Assembly (NCBI RefSeq): GCF_013185915.1
Contig: NZ_JAAZUH010000001.1
Location: 1,302,001 to 1,366,000, forward strand
Direction of reading: 5' to 3'
DNA length: 64,000 bases
From: Stenotrophomonas bentonitica
GTDB taxonomy: Bacteria > Pseudomonadota > Gammaproteobacteria > Xanthomonadales > Xanthomonadaceae
Part shown: piece after piece, positions 38,765 through 47,972 of the stretch
Layout: each line of letters begins with the position of its first letter
Numbering within the stretch: the stretch's first letter is position 1
Position numbers and translations under genes: made by a program
The notes under the pieces: generated by a model
What the model was told of the DNA's origin: nothing
What the model saw: the letters and a program-made list of their open reading frames with translations, nothing else
The model's database searches: none

Positions 38765-39595
38765 ATGCACGTTGCAGCGCACATGTCCCGGAACAAGGAA
38801 TTTCCCGAAGCGCTGGTCGCGCAGGCGCTGGAGGATGCGCTGGCGGTGGACGCAGCGGTACCAGTATTGGCGATCAGCGGCCTGCAGGGCAGCGGCAAAT
38901 CGACGCTGGCCGCACAGGTGGTCGCCCTGGCCGGGCAGCGAGGGCTGCGCGCGGCCACGCTGTCGATCGACGACTTCTACCTGACCCGCGCGCAGCGCCA
39001 GCGACTGGCGCGCCAGGTCCACCCGTTGCTGCTGACCCGTGGCCCGCCGGGCACACACGACCTGGAGCTGGCCCACGCCACGCTGGATGCCATTGCCGCG
39101 CGGCAGCCGGTAGCGTTGCCGCGCTTCGACAAACTGGCCGATGAGCGCATGCCCGCGTCGCAGTGGCCGCACGTGGAGGCCGCACTTGACCTGCTGGTCT
39201 TCGAGGGCTGGTTCCTGGGCACGCCGGCACAGGCCGAATCCGAACTGGACCCGCCGCTCAATGCGCTGGAACGCGAAGCCGACGCCGACGGCCGCTGGCG
39301 CCGCTGGTGCAACCAGGCGCTGGCCGAGCACTACCCTGCCCTGTGGCAGCGCTGCCACCGGCTGTGGTTCCTGCAACCGCCGGATTTTTCCGTGGTGCCG
39401 CGCTGGCGATGGCAGCAGGAGCAGAACCTGCAGGCCGCACACCCCGGGCGCAGCAGCATGAGCCGTGCGCAGCTGGACCGTTTCGTGCAGTACTACGAAC
39501 GGGTCAGCCGCCAGGCCCTGCGCACCCTGCCGGAGCGGGCCGACCGGGTGGTGGTGCTGGACGAACACCGTGGAATCGTGTCCGCGCCGGGCTGA
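38765..39595 (+). CDS. P-loop kinase, D-glycerate 3-kinase type
   Basis: 276 residues. Walker [15 protein letters not shown], followed by [20 protein letters not shown] and [18 protein letters not shown], which are the pattern of plant-type glycerate 3-kinase (GLYK) and its bacterial relatives; [10 protein letters not shown] serves as Walker B. It would phosphorylate D-glycerate to 3-phosphoglycerate; bacterial members are often annotated only as kinase. ATG 38783 (MSRNKEF) is an alternative start. No clear ribosome site for either. Confidence 0.85.
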   Translation: MHVAAHMSRNKEFPEALVAQALEDALAVDAAVPVLAISGLQGSGKSTLAAQVVALAGQRGLRAATLSIDDFYLTRAQRQRLARQVHPLLLTRGPPGTHDLELAHATLDAIAARQPVALPRFDKLADERMPASQWPHVEAALDLLVFEGWFLGTPAQAESELDPPLNALEREADADGRWRRWCNQALAEHYPALWQRCHRLWFLQPPDFSVVPRWRWQQEQNLQAAHPGRSSMSRAQLDRFVQYYERVSRQALRTLPERADRVVVLDEHRGIVSAPG

Positions 39596-39614
39596 GCGCG
39601 GCACGAGGGCCACC

Positions 39615-39818
39615 TTACTTGACCACGAAGGTCACGCGCAGGTTGACCCGCCACTCGGTGATGTTGCCCGAGTCGTCGGTAACGACCTTGGTTTCGCCGA
39701 TCCAGGCGCCTTTGATCCCCTTCACTGTTTCGCCGATCTTCTGCAAGCCAGTGCGGACCGCGTCTTCGACGCTGGTGGGGGACGCGGCGGTGATCTCGAT
39801 GACCTTGGCTACTGACAT
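39615..39818 (-). CDS. Dodecin (flavin-storage protein)
   Basis: 67 residues from ATG 39818 with GGAGCAGGTCC ahead. MSVAKVIEITAASPTSVEDA and WIGETKVVTDDSGNITEWRV match bacterial dodecins, 12-mers that bind and quench flavins. The conserved Trp of the flavin stack is present (KGAWIGE). Divergent from aroK. Confidence 0.95.
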   Translation of the reverse strand: MSVAKVIEITAASPTSVEDAVRTGLQKIGETVKGIKGAWIGETKVVTDDSGNITEWRVNLRVTFVVK

Positions 39819-39913
39819 GGACCTGCTCCGGTTGCGCGCGGGGGATTCCGCGCGGCCCACCATGGGGGTAAACGCGTAAAGGCCGCGACACGGAGGTGTT
39901 AGCATCACGGGTA

Positions 39914-40456
39914 ATGAATCCCGCTCCGAACCTGATCCTGATTGGCCCGATGGGCGCCGGCAAGACCTGCATCGGGCGCCGCCTGGCCGAGCGCTTCACC
40001 CTGGACTTCGTGGACGCCGACCAAGCCATCGTGGACGCGGCCGGAGCCAGCATTCCCACCATTTTCGAGCACTCCGGCGAGGCCGGCTTCCGCCAGCACG
40101 AACGCCAGGTGCTGCAGCAGCTGCTGGCCGGCCAGGGCCAGCTGGTCTCCACCGGCGGCGGCGCGGTGCTGGACCCGGACAACCGCGCGGCAATCGCCCG
40201 GCGCGGCTTCGTGGTCTACCTGCGGGTCAGCGTGGCTGCCCAGCTGGAACGGCTGGCCCGCGACCGGACCCGGCCGCTGCTGCAGCGGCCCGACCGCGCG
40301 CAGGTGCTGGAACAGATGGCGAGCGTGCGCGACCCGCTGTACCAGGGGCTGGCCGACCTCACCCTCGACACCGATCTGTACACGCCGGGCGAGGCCACCG
40401 CGCAGCTGGTGCTGCGCCTGGCCACGCACTGGCAGCGACTGGAACCGACCGCATGA
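39914..40456 (+). CDS. aroK: Shikimate kinase
   Basis: 180 residues from ATG 39914. P-loop [29 protein letters not shown] (Mg/shikimate), STGGGAVL, and the lid RTRPLLQ. Phosphorylates shikimate in the chorismate pathway. A GTG at 39896 directly after GGAGG is an alternative start adding six residues. Stop overlaps aroB as ATGA; aroK-aroB coupling is standard. Confidence 0.96.
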   Translation: MNPAPNLILIGPMGAGKTCIGRRLAERFTLDFVDADQAIVDAAGASIPTIFEHSGEAGFRQHERQVLQQLLAGQGQLVSTGGGAVLDPDNRAAIARRGFVVYLRVSVAAQLERLARDRTRPLLQRPDRAQVLEQMASVRDPLYQGLADLTLDTDLYTPGEATAQLVLRLATHWQRLEPTA

Positions 40457-41562
40457 CCGCTTCGCCCCGCAACGTCGCCGTAGGCGGCGACACCCCCTAC
40501 ACCATCCATATCGGCCCGGGCCTGCTCGGCCAGGGCGCGCTGCTGGCCCGCCATGTGCGCGGCCGCCACGTGCTGCTGCTCAGCGACTCCTCGGTGGCCC
40601 CGCTGTACCTGGCCGGGGTGAAGCAGGCGCTGCAGGCCGAACGCCCCGACCTGATCGTCGGCGAGCTGGTGCTGCCGGCCGGCGAGGCGTCCAAGACCCT
40701 GGCCAACTTCGGCGCGGCGATCACCGCGCTGGCCGCGCTGGGTGCCACCCGCGACGCCTGCGTGATGGCCCTGGGTGGCGGCGTCGCCGGCGACCTTGCC
40801 GGCTTCGCGGCCGCGTGCTGGATGCGTGGCGTGGACTGCGTCCAGCTGCCGACCTCGCTGCTGGCCATGGTGGACTCCTCGGTCGGCGGCAAGACCGCAG
40901 TGGACATCCCCGAAGGCAAGAACCTGGTGGGCGCGTTCCATCCGCCCCGCGCGGTGATCGCCGATACGACCGCGCTGCGCACGCTGCCGCCGCGCGAGCT
41001 GCGCGCCGGGCTGGCCGAGGTGATCAAGTACGGTGCGATCCGCGACCCGCTGTTCTTCCAGTGGCTGCAGACCGAGCACGCTGCACTGCTGGCCGGCGAC
41101 GATGCCGCGCTGGCCCAGGCGATCGCGCGCAGCTGCGAACACAAGGCCGAGATTGTCGCGCGCGATCCGCTGGAACGGGGCGAGCGCGCCCTGCTGAACC
41201 TGGGCCACACCTTCGGCCATGCGATCGAGACCGAACAGGGCTACGGCGCGCCGGGCAACGACAACCTCAACCATGGCGAAGCCGTGGCGGTGGGCATGGT
41301 GCTGGCCGCGCGGCTGTCGGTCGAGCTCGGCATGAGCCATCCGGACGACACCGCGCGCCTGCGCGACCTGCTGCTGCGCTATGAGCTGCCGGTCGAGATT
41401 CCCGCCGGGCTGGATCCCGAAGCGCTGCTGGCGCGGATGCGGCTGGACAAGAAGAACGTGGCTGGCCGCCTGCGCCTGGTGCTGTGGCAGGGCATCGGCC
41501 GCGCGCAGGTGGTGTCCGACATCGACGAAGCCGACGTGCTGCGGGTGCTCCGGACCGGCTGA
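40453..41562 (+). CDS. aroB: 3-dehydroquinate synthase
   Basis: 369 residues. NAD-binding [23 protein letters not shown], and zinc ligands in EVIKYGAI and [10 protein letters not shown]. It cyclises DAHP to 3-dehydroquinate, the second shikimate step. Overlaps aroK by four bases. Confidence 0.97.
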   Translation: MTASPRNVAVGGDTPYTIHIGPGLLGQGALLARHVRGRHVLLLSDSSVAPLYLAGVKQALQAERPDLIVGELVLPAGEASKTLANFGAAITALAALGATRDACVMALGGGVAGDLAGFAAACWMRGVDCVQLPTSLLAMVDSSVGGKTAVDIPEGKNLVGAFHPPRAVIADTTALRTLPPRELRAGLAEVIKYGAIRDPLFFQWLQTEHAALLAGDDAALAQAIARSCEHKAEIVARDPLERGERALLNLGHTFGHAIETEQGYGAPGNDNLNHGEAVAVGMVLAARLSVELGMSHPDDTARLRDLLLRYELPVEIPAGLDPEALLARMRLDKKNVAGRLRLVLWQGIGRAQVVSDIDEADVLRVLRTG

Positions 41563-41611
41563 GCCGGCGCAGTGACGGCCGCGTTCCCGGTTCGCGGCTA
41601 CAATCGTGGTC

Positions 41612-41866
41612 ATGCACGTTTTCCTGCAGCACGCCCCGATCGGCACCGAGCGGGCCCACTATCTCGAGCTCACACTGGTGCCGGACCTGTTCGGCAGCTG
41701 GGAGTTGCTGCTCCAGTCGGGCCCGGTCGGCGGGCGCGCGCGACTGCGCCGCCAACAGTACGACACCCGGGCCGAGGCCCAGGCCGCCTTCGACAAGGCA
41801 CGCGACGCCGAGCTGCGGCGCGGCTACCAGATCATCGAACGTTTACCCCAAGGACGCACCCCGTGA
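41612..41866 (+). CDS. Stand-alone WGR-domain protein, probably leaderless
   Basis: 84 residues that make a single WGR domain ([49 protein letters not shown]). The family motif's W-G-R is changed to a G-G-R turn. WGR domains bind DNA ends or nucleic acid in PARPs and MolR; single-domain bacterial versions are uncharacterised. TACAAT at 41599-41604 sits exactly seven bases before this ATG, suggesting a leaderless transcript. The stop overlaps the hemE start as GTGA, so hemE is translationally coupled to it. Confidence 0.85.
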   Translation: MHVFLQHAPIGTERAHYLELTLVPDLFGSWELLLQSGPVGGRARLRRQQYDTRAEAQAAFDKARDAELRRGYQIIERLPQGRTP

Positions 41867-42936
41867 CCGACCCTTCCCGCCACGATCGCCTGCTGCGCGC
41901 CCTGCGCCGCGAACCGGTGGACTGCACCCCCGTCTGGCTGATGCGCCAGGCCGGCCGCTACCTGCCGGAGTACCGCGCGACCCGGGCCAAGGCCGGCAGC
42001 TTCCTGGCGATGGCCAAGACTCCGGACATCGCCTGCGAAGTGACCCTGCAGCCCCTGCGCCGTTTCGATCTTGATGCAGCGATCCTGTTCTCGGACATCC
42101 TGACCATTCCCGATGCGATGGGGCTGGAACTGTATTTCGTGGAAGGCGAAGGCCCGAAGTTCCGGCACCCGGTGCGCGACACGGCGGCGATTGCCAGGCT
42201 GGCCGTGCCGGACATGGAAACCGAGCTGCGCTACGTGATGGACGCGGTGCGCGTGATCCGCCGCGAACTGGACGGCCGGGTGCCGCTGATCGGCTTCTCC
42301 GGCAGCCCGTGGACGCTGGCCTGCTACATGGTGGAAGGCGGCGGCAGCAAGGACTTCGCGCGGATCAAGGCGATGGCGCTGAACGAACCGGCCGCGCTGC
42401 ACCAGCTGCTCTCGGTGGTGACCGACGCGGTGGTGGCCTACCTGGCCGCGCAGCGTGCGGCCGGTGCACAGGTGCTGCAGGTGTTCGACACCTGGGGAGG
42501 CGTGCTCAGCCCGGCCATGTACCGCGAATTCTCGCTGCGTTACCTGACCCGCATCGCGCGCGAACTGGAGCGCGGCGACGGCGAACAGCGCACCCCGCTG
42601 ATCCTGTTCGGCAAGGGCACCGGGCTGCACCTGGGCGACCTGGCCGACACCGGCGCCGACGCGCTGGGCGTGGACTGGACCCTGGACCTGGCCGATGCGG
42701 TGGCCCGTACCGGCGGCCGCGTGGCGCTGCAGGGCAACCTGGACCCGGCGACGTTGTACGGCAACCCGGACGCGATCGAACGCGCCGCCGGGCAGGTGCT
42801 GGACAGCTACGCGCGCGGCAACGGCGGTTCGCGCGAGGGGCATGTGTTCAACCTTGGGCATGGCATGTCGCCGGACATGAATCCCGAACACGTGCAGGTG
42901 TTGGTGGAGGCCGTGCACCGCCTCAGCCAGCGCTGA
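41863..42936 (+). CDS. hemE: Uroporphyrinogen decarboxylase
   Basis: 357 residues from GTG 41863, with AAGGA nine bases ahead; the start overlaps the WGR stop. [15 protein letters not shown] carries the substrate-binding Arg residues, [11 protein letters not shown] the catalytic Asp, and [16 protein letters not shown] the second signature. Decarboxylates uroporphyrinogen III to coproporphyrinogen III in haem synthesis. Followed after ten bases by the MFS exporter. Confidence 0.98.
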   Translation: MTDPSRHDRLLRALRREPVDCTPVWLMRQAGRYLPEYRATRAKAGSFLAMAKTPDIACEVTLQPLRRFDLDAAILFSDILTIPDAMGLELYFVEGEGPKFRHPVRDTAAIARLAVPDMETELRYVMDAVRVIRRELDGRVPLIGFSGSPWTLACYMVEGGGSKDFARIKAMALNEPAALHQLLSVVTDAVVAYLAAQRAAGAQVLQVFDTWGGVLSPAMYREFSLRYLTRIARELERGDGEQRTPLILFGKGTGLHLGDLADTGADALGVDWTLDLADAVARTGGRVALQGNLDPATLYGNPDAIERAAGQVLDSYARGNGGSREGHVFNLGHGMSPDMNPEHVQVLVEAVHRLSQR

Positions 42937-42946
42937 GGTGACGGGC

Positions 42947-44350
42947 ATGACGACGCTCAGCTACGCCTCGTTCCGGCCGTTGTTGTGGCTGGTGTCGCTG
43001 GCGATCTTCATGCAGATGCTGGACTCGACCATCGTCAACACCGCACTGCCGGCGATGGCGCGCAGCCTGGGCGAAAGTCCGCTGCAGATGCAGTCGGTGG
43101 TGTTCAGCTACGCACTGGCTGTGGCCACCTTCATTCCGGCCTCGGGCTGGATCGCCGACCGCTTCGGCACGCGCCGCACCTTCCTGGCCGCGATCATCCT
43201 GTTCACCCTGGGCTCGCTGGCCTGCGCGCTGGCCCAGACCCTGCACCAGCTGGTGGCCGCGCGCGTGCTGCAGGGCGTGGGCGGCGCCATGCTGCTGCCG
43301 GTGGGACGGCTGGCGGTGATGCGTTCGGTGTCGCGCGAACAGTTCCTGCGCGCGATGAGCTTCATCGCCATTCCGGCGCTGGTCGGTCCGTTGATCGGCC
43401 CCACGCTGGGCGGCTGGCTGGTCGAAGTGGCGTCGTGGCACTGGGTGTTCCTGATCAACCTGCCGATCGGCGTGATCGGCTACCTGGCCGCACTCAAGGT
43501 CATGCCCGACCACTACGCCGAACACCGCACCCGGTTCGACATCGCCGGCTACCTGATGCTCGCCTTCGGCATGGTGGTGTTGTCGCTGGCGCTGGACGGC
43601 ATTTCCGGCATGGGCACGCCGCATGCGCTGGTGATGCTGATGACGGTGGCCGGGCTGGCCGCACTGGTCGGCTACTGGCTGCATGCCGCCAACTCGACCG
43701 CGCCGCTGTTTTCGCTGGCGCTGTTCCACGTGCCCAGCTACCGCATCGGCATCCTCGGCAACCTGTTCTCGCGGATCGGCAGCAGCGCGATGCCGCTGTT
43801 GATTCCGCTGCTGCTGCAGGTGGGCATGGGCATGAGTCCGATGAACGCCGGCCTGTTGATGATTCCCGTGGCCGCTGCCGGCATGCTGTCCAAGCGCTAT
43901 GCGGTCAAGCTGGTGGAACGCTTCGGGTACCGCCGCGTGCTGATGGTCAACACGGTGCTGGTGGGCATTGCCATGGCCAGTTTCATCTTCATGGTGCCAG
44001 GCCAGCCGATGTGGCTGCGCGTGGTGCAGCTGGCGGTGTTCGGCGCGGTCAACTCGCTGCAGTTCACCGTGATGAACACCGTGACCCTGCGCGACCTCGA
44101 CCGCGACTTCGCCAGCTCGGGCAACAGCCTGCTGTCGATGGTGATGATGCTGGCCACCGGCTTCGGTGCAGCGGCCGCCGGCAGCCTGCTGGCCGCGTTC
44201 GGTCACCTCGACGCGCTGCACGGCGCCACCGCCGCCCTGCACGCCACCTTCGTCTGCGTCGGCGCGATCACCCTCACCTCCACCGTGATCTTCTGGCAGC
44301 TGCCTGATACCCGCCCGTCGCCGAGGGATGTGGAAGAAGTGGCCGAATAG
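42947..44350 (+). CDS. MdtD-like DHA2-family MFS transporter
   Basis: 467 residues with about 13-14 hydrophobic segments. FMQMLDSTIVNTALPAMARS is motif D1 of the DHA2 family, GWIADRFGTRRTF motif A, and LQGVGGAMLLPVGRLAVMRS motif B; the whole reads closely like E. coli MdtD. A proton-driven exporter with unknown substrate. ATG 42947 preferred (GGTG six bases ahead); a GTG at 42938 adds three residues. Confidence 0.9.
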   Translation: MTTLSYASFRPLLWLVSLAIFMQMLDSTIVNTALPAMARSLGESPLQMQSVVFSYALAVATFIPASGWIADRFGTRRTFLAAIILFTLGSLACALAQTLHQLVAARVLQGVGGAMLLPVGRLAVMRSVSREQFLRAMSFIAIPALVGPLIGPTLGGWLVEVASWHWVFLINLPIGVIGYLAALKVMPDHYAEHRTRFDIAGYLMLAFGMVVLSLALDGISGMGTPHALVMLMTVAGLAALVGYWLHAANSTAPLFSLALFHVPSYRIGILGNLFSRIGSSAMPLLIPLLLQVGMGMSPMNAGLLMIPVAAAGMLSKRYAVKLVERFGYRRVLMVNTVLVGIAMASFIFMVPGQPMWLRVVQLAVFGAVNSLQFTVMNTVTLRDLDRDFASSGNSLLSMVMMLATGFGAAAAGSLLAAFGHLDALHGATAALHATFVCVGAITLTSTVIFWQLPDTRPSPRDVEEVAE

Positions 44351-44358
44351 GCCACTTC

Positions 44359-44380
44359 GTAGCAGCGGGCCGCTGGCCCG
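44359..44380 (+). repeat. GTAG palindrome (SMAG-type)
   Basis: GTAG-CAG, then CGGGCC-GCT-GGCCCG. It lies between the convergent MFS and hybrid kinase genes. Confidence 0.75.
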
Positions 44381-44396
44381 ATGATCTTCTGGCGTT

Positions 44397-47300
44397 TCAG
44401 CGGACCGACAGCACCCGCGCGATCGCCTGCTCGAGCAGGTCGCCGGTCACCGGCTTGCGCAGGAAGCCCTGGAATCCTGCCTCGCGTACCTGTTCCTCGA
44501 TGCCCGGGTCGGTCCGCGCGGTCACCGCCAGCAATGGCATCGCATAGCCCTGGTTGCGCAGGTGCCCGGCCAGTTCCATGCCGCCCAGCCCCGGCAGGTC
44601 CAGGTCGAGCAGGATCACGTCGAACGTGGTGTCGCTGACTTCGCGCAGGGCCGCCAACGCATGCCCGGCATGCACCACCTGGTGCCCGCGCGCGCCGAGC
44701 AGGCCGACGATCACATCGGCCACGGTGCCGTCGTCCTCCACCAGCAGCAGCCGCAACGGCGGCAACGGCTGGCCGTCGGCCGCCCCTGCACCGCCGGCCG
44801 TGGCGTCGGCCAGCTGCAGCGGCAACGGCAGGGTCACGCTGAAGCGCGTGCCCACCCCGAGCTGGCTTTCCACCCCGATCTGGCCCTGCATCGCCAGCGC
44901 CAGTTCGCGGCAGATCGCCAGCCCCAGCCCGCTGCCGCCGTACTGCGCTGCAGTGCGCGCGCCATCGGCCTGTTCGAACCGGCGGAACAGGCGCTGCTGC
45001 TGGTCGCTGCTGATGCCCGGGCCGGTGTCGGAGACCTCGAAATACAGGCCTCGATCCGGCGCCAGCGCGCGCGCCTTGAGCCGCACCTCGCCCTGGCTGG
45101 TGAACTTGACCGCGTTGCCGAGCAGGTTGAGCAGGATCTGGCGCAGCCGCACCGCGTCGCCCACGCTGCCCAGCCCGGCCGGCAGGTCGTTGTCGACCAC
45201 GAACCGCAGGCCCTTCTGTTCGGCCAGTGCCGCCATCAGCGTGCATACATCGTCGATCACGCCCTGCAGCGCGAACGGCTGGTTCTGCAGCTGCAGTCGG
45301 CCCGACTCGATGCGCGCCAGGTCCAGCGCGTCGTTGACCAGATGCAGCAGGTGTTCGCCGGCGTGGCGGATCGACTCGGTGTAGCTGCGCTGTTGCGGGC
45401 TCAGGGGTGAGCCGAGCAGGAGCTCGCTCATGCCCAGCACCCCGGTCATCGGCGTGCGCACTTCGTGGCCCAGGTTGGCCAGGAACCGGGTCTTGGCGGC
45501 CGAGGCCTGCTCGGCCAGTTCCTGCTTGTGCAGGGCCAGCTGGTAGGCGTGGCGGCGCTGCACGCGGCGCCGGTACAACCACGCGAACAGGCTCATCAGC
45601 AGCAGCGCGATCGAGGTCATCACCAGCAGGCCGGACACGCTGCGCCACCACGGCGGCTGCACGCGGAACTCCAGCACCTGCACCCGCGACCAGACGAGGT
45701 CGGCCGAACGTGCCTGCACTTCCAGACGGTAGCGCCCTGGCGGCAACCGCGAAAACACGCGTTCGCCGCCCGGACCGACTTCCACCCAGTCCGGGTCATA
45801 GCCGGCCAGGCGGTAGCGGTAGCTGTTGGACGACGAATCGGCGAACGACAGCAGTCGCGCCACGATCCGCAGGTCGCGGTCGGCGTCGGCGATTTCCAGC
45901 GGTTCCAGGTGGGTCAGATCGAGCATCTGGTCGCCGCGCCGCACTTCAACCCGTTCGATCACCAGCGGCGCGCGCCGGGTCGCCGGCCGTACCTGGTCCG
46001 GGTCGAACAGCACCACGCCGGCAGGGGTACCGCCGGCGATGCGGCCGCTGGCGGTTCGCACCAGGGTGCCGCGACGGAATTCCTGGCTGGGCAGGCCATC
46101 GCGCACGCCGTACTGGCGCACGCTGCCCTGCGCGGCATCGACGCGGATCAGGCCGCGTGCGCTGGCCGCCCAGACGATGTCCTGCGCGTCGACCACCAGA
46201 CCGGTCGCCGACAGCTTCGGGTATCCCTCCTCCGCACCGACCAGCGCGTCGCGCTCCAGCCGCTCGCCGCGCCAGCCATAGCGGACCAGTTGTCCCTCTT
46301 CCGAAACCCAGATGCTGCCGTCGTTGGCGCGGGCCAGGGCATGGATACCGGCGCCCGTGCCGCCGGGCAACGGTTCGAAACGCGCACGCGCGGGCACCCA
46401 CTGCAGCAGGCCCTGGCTGGTCCCCAGCCACAGGTGGTCCTGCGGCCCGCACAGCAGGTCCTGGACCATCTGGCCCGCCGCCAGGCCGTGCGTACCGGCC
46501 AGCACCTGCTGCAGGACCCGGCCGTCGGGATCGCGCTGCTGCAGTCCACCCGACGCGGAACTCCAGATCCGGTCGCCATCGCACAACGCCAGCGTTTCCA
46601 CCGTGCCGTCCAGCGCTGGATCGGTCTGCGCGTCATGGCCCCAGCGCTGCAACGCGCCGCTGCGCGGGTCATAGCGCAGCAGCGCCTCGTCCGAGCCGAT
46701 CCAGACCTGGCCGCGCCGATCCTCCAGCACCGACTGCAGCCACTTGCTGCCGTTGACCCAGGTGCGATGCTGCTCGACGCTGCCGGACACCGCGTCGAAA
46801 CGGTCCAGGGCGCCATGCGTGCCGACGGTCCACACGCCCCCGTTGGCCGAGGGCGCCATGCCCAGCACATAGCCATTGCGCAGCGAGGCGGGATCGTCCT
46901 CCAACCGCGACAACACCGAGAACTGCCACCAGCGCGGCAGCAGGTGCCACAGCCCGCTGTTGCTGCTGGCCAGCCAGATGCCGCCTTCGCGGTCTTCGTA
47001 ACCGCCGGTCCAGTTGGGCCGCACCTGGCCGCGCGCCACCGCGCTGTACAGCGGCACCTGCTGGAACCGGCCCTGGTAGACGCGACCGAGCCCGGACTGC
47101 GTGTCGAGCCAGTACCCGCCCTGTTCGTCGCGCAGCATCATGCCCAGCACCTGGTCGCCGGCATCCACCTTCCAGGGCGCCGGCTCGAAGCTGCCATCGG
47201 GGCGGCGCACCACGGTGCCCGCAACGGTGCTGATCCACAGGCTGCCGTCCAGTTCGGCGGTCAGCCCGTTGATGAAGGCGGTCGGCAGCTTCGACATCGG

Positions 47301-47951
47301 AACGCGCTCGAAGTCGCGCCCGGTCCAGCGTGCCAGCCCGGCCTTGGTACCCACCCACAGGCTGCCATCGCGGGTGGTGGCCATGTGCGTCACCGACGCG
47401 GCCGGCAGGCTGCGCTTGTTGCCGGGCTCGGGCATGAAGCGGGTGATGACACCATCGCGGTCGAGTCGATGCAGGCCGCCTTCGTAAGTGCCGAACCACA
47501 GCGCGCCATCGCCGGTGGAGGCCAGGCTCCAGATCGTGTTGCTGCCGATCACCGGGTTGCTGCGGCGGTCGAAGAAGCGCAGTTCGCGGCGGTCGGCGGA
47601 CATCATCGCCAGGCCCGCGTTCTCGGTACCGATCCACAACTGGTTGCGCGCGTCCACGTGCACGCTCCAGATCTGGTTGTCGCGCAGCCCGTCCTCGGCG
47701 CGCCAGACCCGGTAGTTGCGCCCGTCGAAGCGCGCCAGGCCATCGTTGGTGGCGAGCCACAGGTAACCGTAGCCATCCTCGGCCATGCGGTAGACCGTGT
47801 TGGAAGGCAGCCCGTCGAACACGGTCAGCTGGCGCGGCGTAGGCGGGATCGGCTGCGCCACCGCCAGCTGCGGCCACAGCAACAGCAGTCCCAACAGGAG
47901 CAGCCAACGCGTAGGCACCACCAAATGGATCTCCAGGGACGGACCGGGCAT
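44397..47951 (-). CDS. Hybrid histidine kinase 1, propeller sensor, complete
   Basis: 1184 residues. Signal-anchor (RWLLLLGLLLLWPQLAVAQP), fourteen-odd Reg_prop blades (DGYGYLWLATNDGLARFDGR and similar) forming periplasmic propellers, a Y_Y_Y domain (SYRYRLAGYDPDWVEVGPGG), TM at ~773-794, HisKA with His829 in [12 protein letters not shown], HATPase with intact N box (LRQILLNLLGNAVKFT), DTGPGI and GGSGLGLAI, and receiver with VEDD, ILLDLDLPG and LRKPVTG. All catalytic residues are present. No DNA-binding domain follows, so output must pass to another protein. Last gene of an array of four paralogues; 21 bases behind kinase 2. Confidence 0.95.
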   Translation of the reverse strand: MPGPSLEIHLVVPTRWLLLLGLLLLWPQLAVAQPIPPTPRQLTVFDGLPSNTVYRMAEDGYGYLWLATNDGLARFDGRNYRVWRAEDGLRDNQIWSVHVDARNQLWIGTENAGLAMMSADRRELRFFDRRSNPVIGSNTIWSLASTGDGALWFGTYEGGLHRLDRDGVITRFMPEPGNKRSLPAASVTHMATTRDGSLWVGTKAGLARWTGRDFERVPMSKLPTAFINGLTAELDGSLWISTVAGTVVRRPDGSFEPAPWKVDAGDQVLGMMLRDEQGGYWLDTQSGLGRVYQGRFQQVPLYSAVARGQVRPNWTGGYEDREGGIWLASSNSGLWHLLPRWWQFSVLSRLEDDPASLRNGYVLGMAPSANGGVWTVGTHGALDRFDAVSGSVEQHRTWVNGSKWLQSVLEDRRGQVWIGSDEALLRYDPRSGALQRWGHDAQTDPALDGTVETLALCDGDRIWSSASGGLQQRDPDGRVLQQVLAGTHGLAAGQMVQDLLCGPQDHLWLGTSQGLLQWVPARARFEPLPGGTGAGIHALARANDGSIWVSEEGQLVRYGWRGERLERDALVGAEEGYPKLSATGLVVDAQDIVWAASARGLIRVDAAQGSVRQYGVRDGLPSQEFRRGTLVRTASGRIAGGTPAGVVLFDPDQVRPATRRAPLVIERVEVRRGDQMLDLTHLEPLEIADADRDLRIVARLLSFADSSSNSYRYRLAGYDPDWVEVGPGGERVFSRLPPGRYRLEVQARSADLVWSRVQVLEFRVQPPWWRSVSGLLVMTSIALLLMSLFAWLYRRRVQRRHAYQLALHKQELAEQASAAKTRFLANLGHEVRTPMTGVLGMSELLLGSPLSPQQRSYTESIRHAGEHLLHLVNDALDLARIESGRLQLQNQPFALQGVIDDVCTLMAALAEQKGLRFVVDNDLPAGLGSVGDAVRLRQILLNLLGNAVKFTSQGEVRLKARALAPDRGLYFEVSDTGPGISSDQQQRLFRRFEQADGARTAAQYGGSGLGLAICRELALAMQGQIGVESQLGVGTRFSVTLPLPLQLADATAGGAGAADGQPLPPLRLLLVEDDGTVADVIVGLLGARGHQVVHAGHALAALREVSDTTFDVILLDLDLPGLGGMELAGHLRNQGYAMPLLAVTARTDPGIEEQVREAGFQGFLRKPVTGDLLEQAIARVLSVR

Positions 47952-47972
47952 GACCTGACGCAATCGGCCCGA

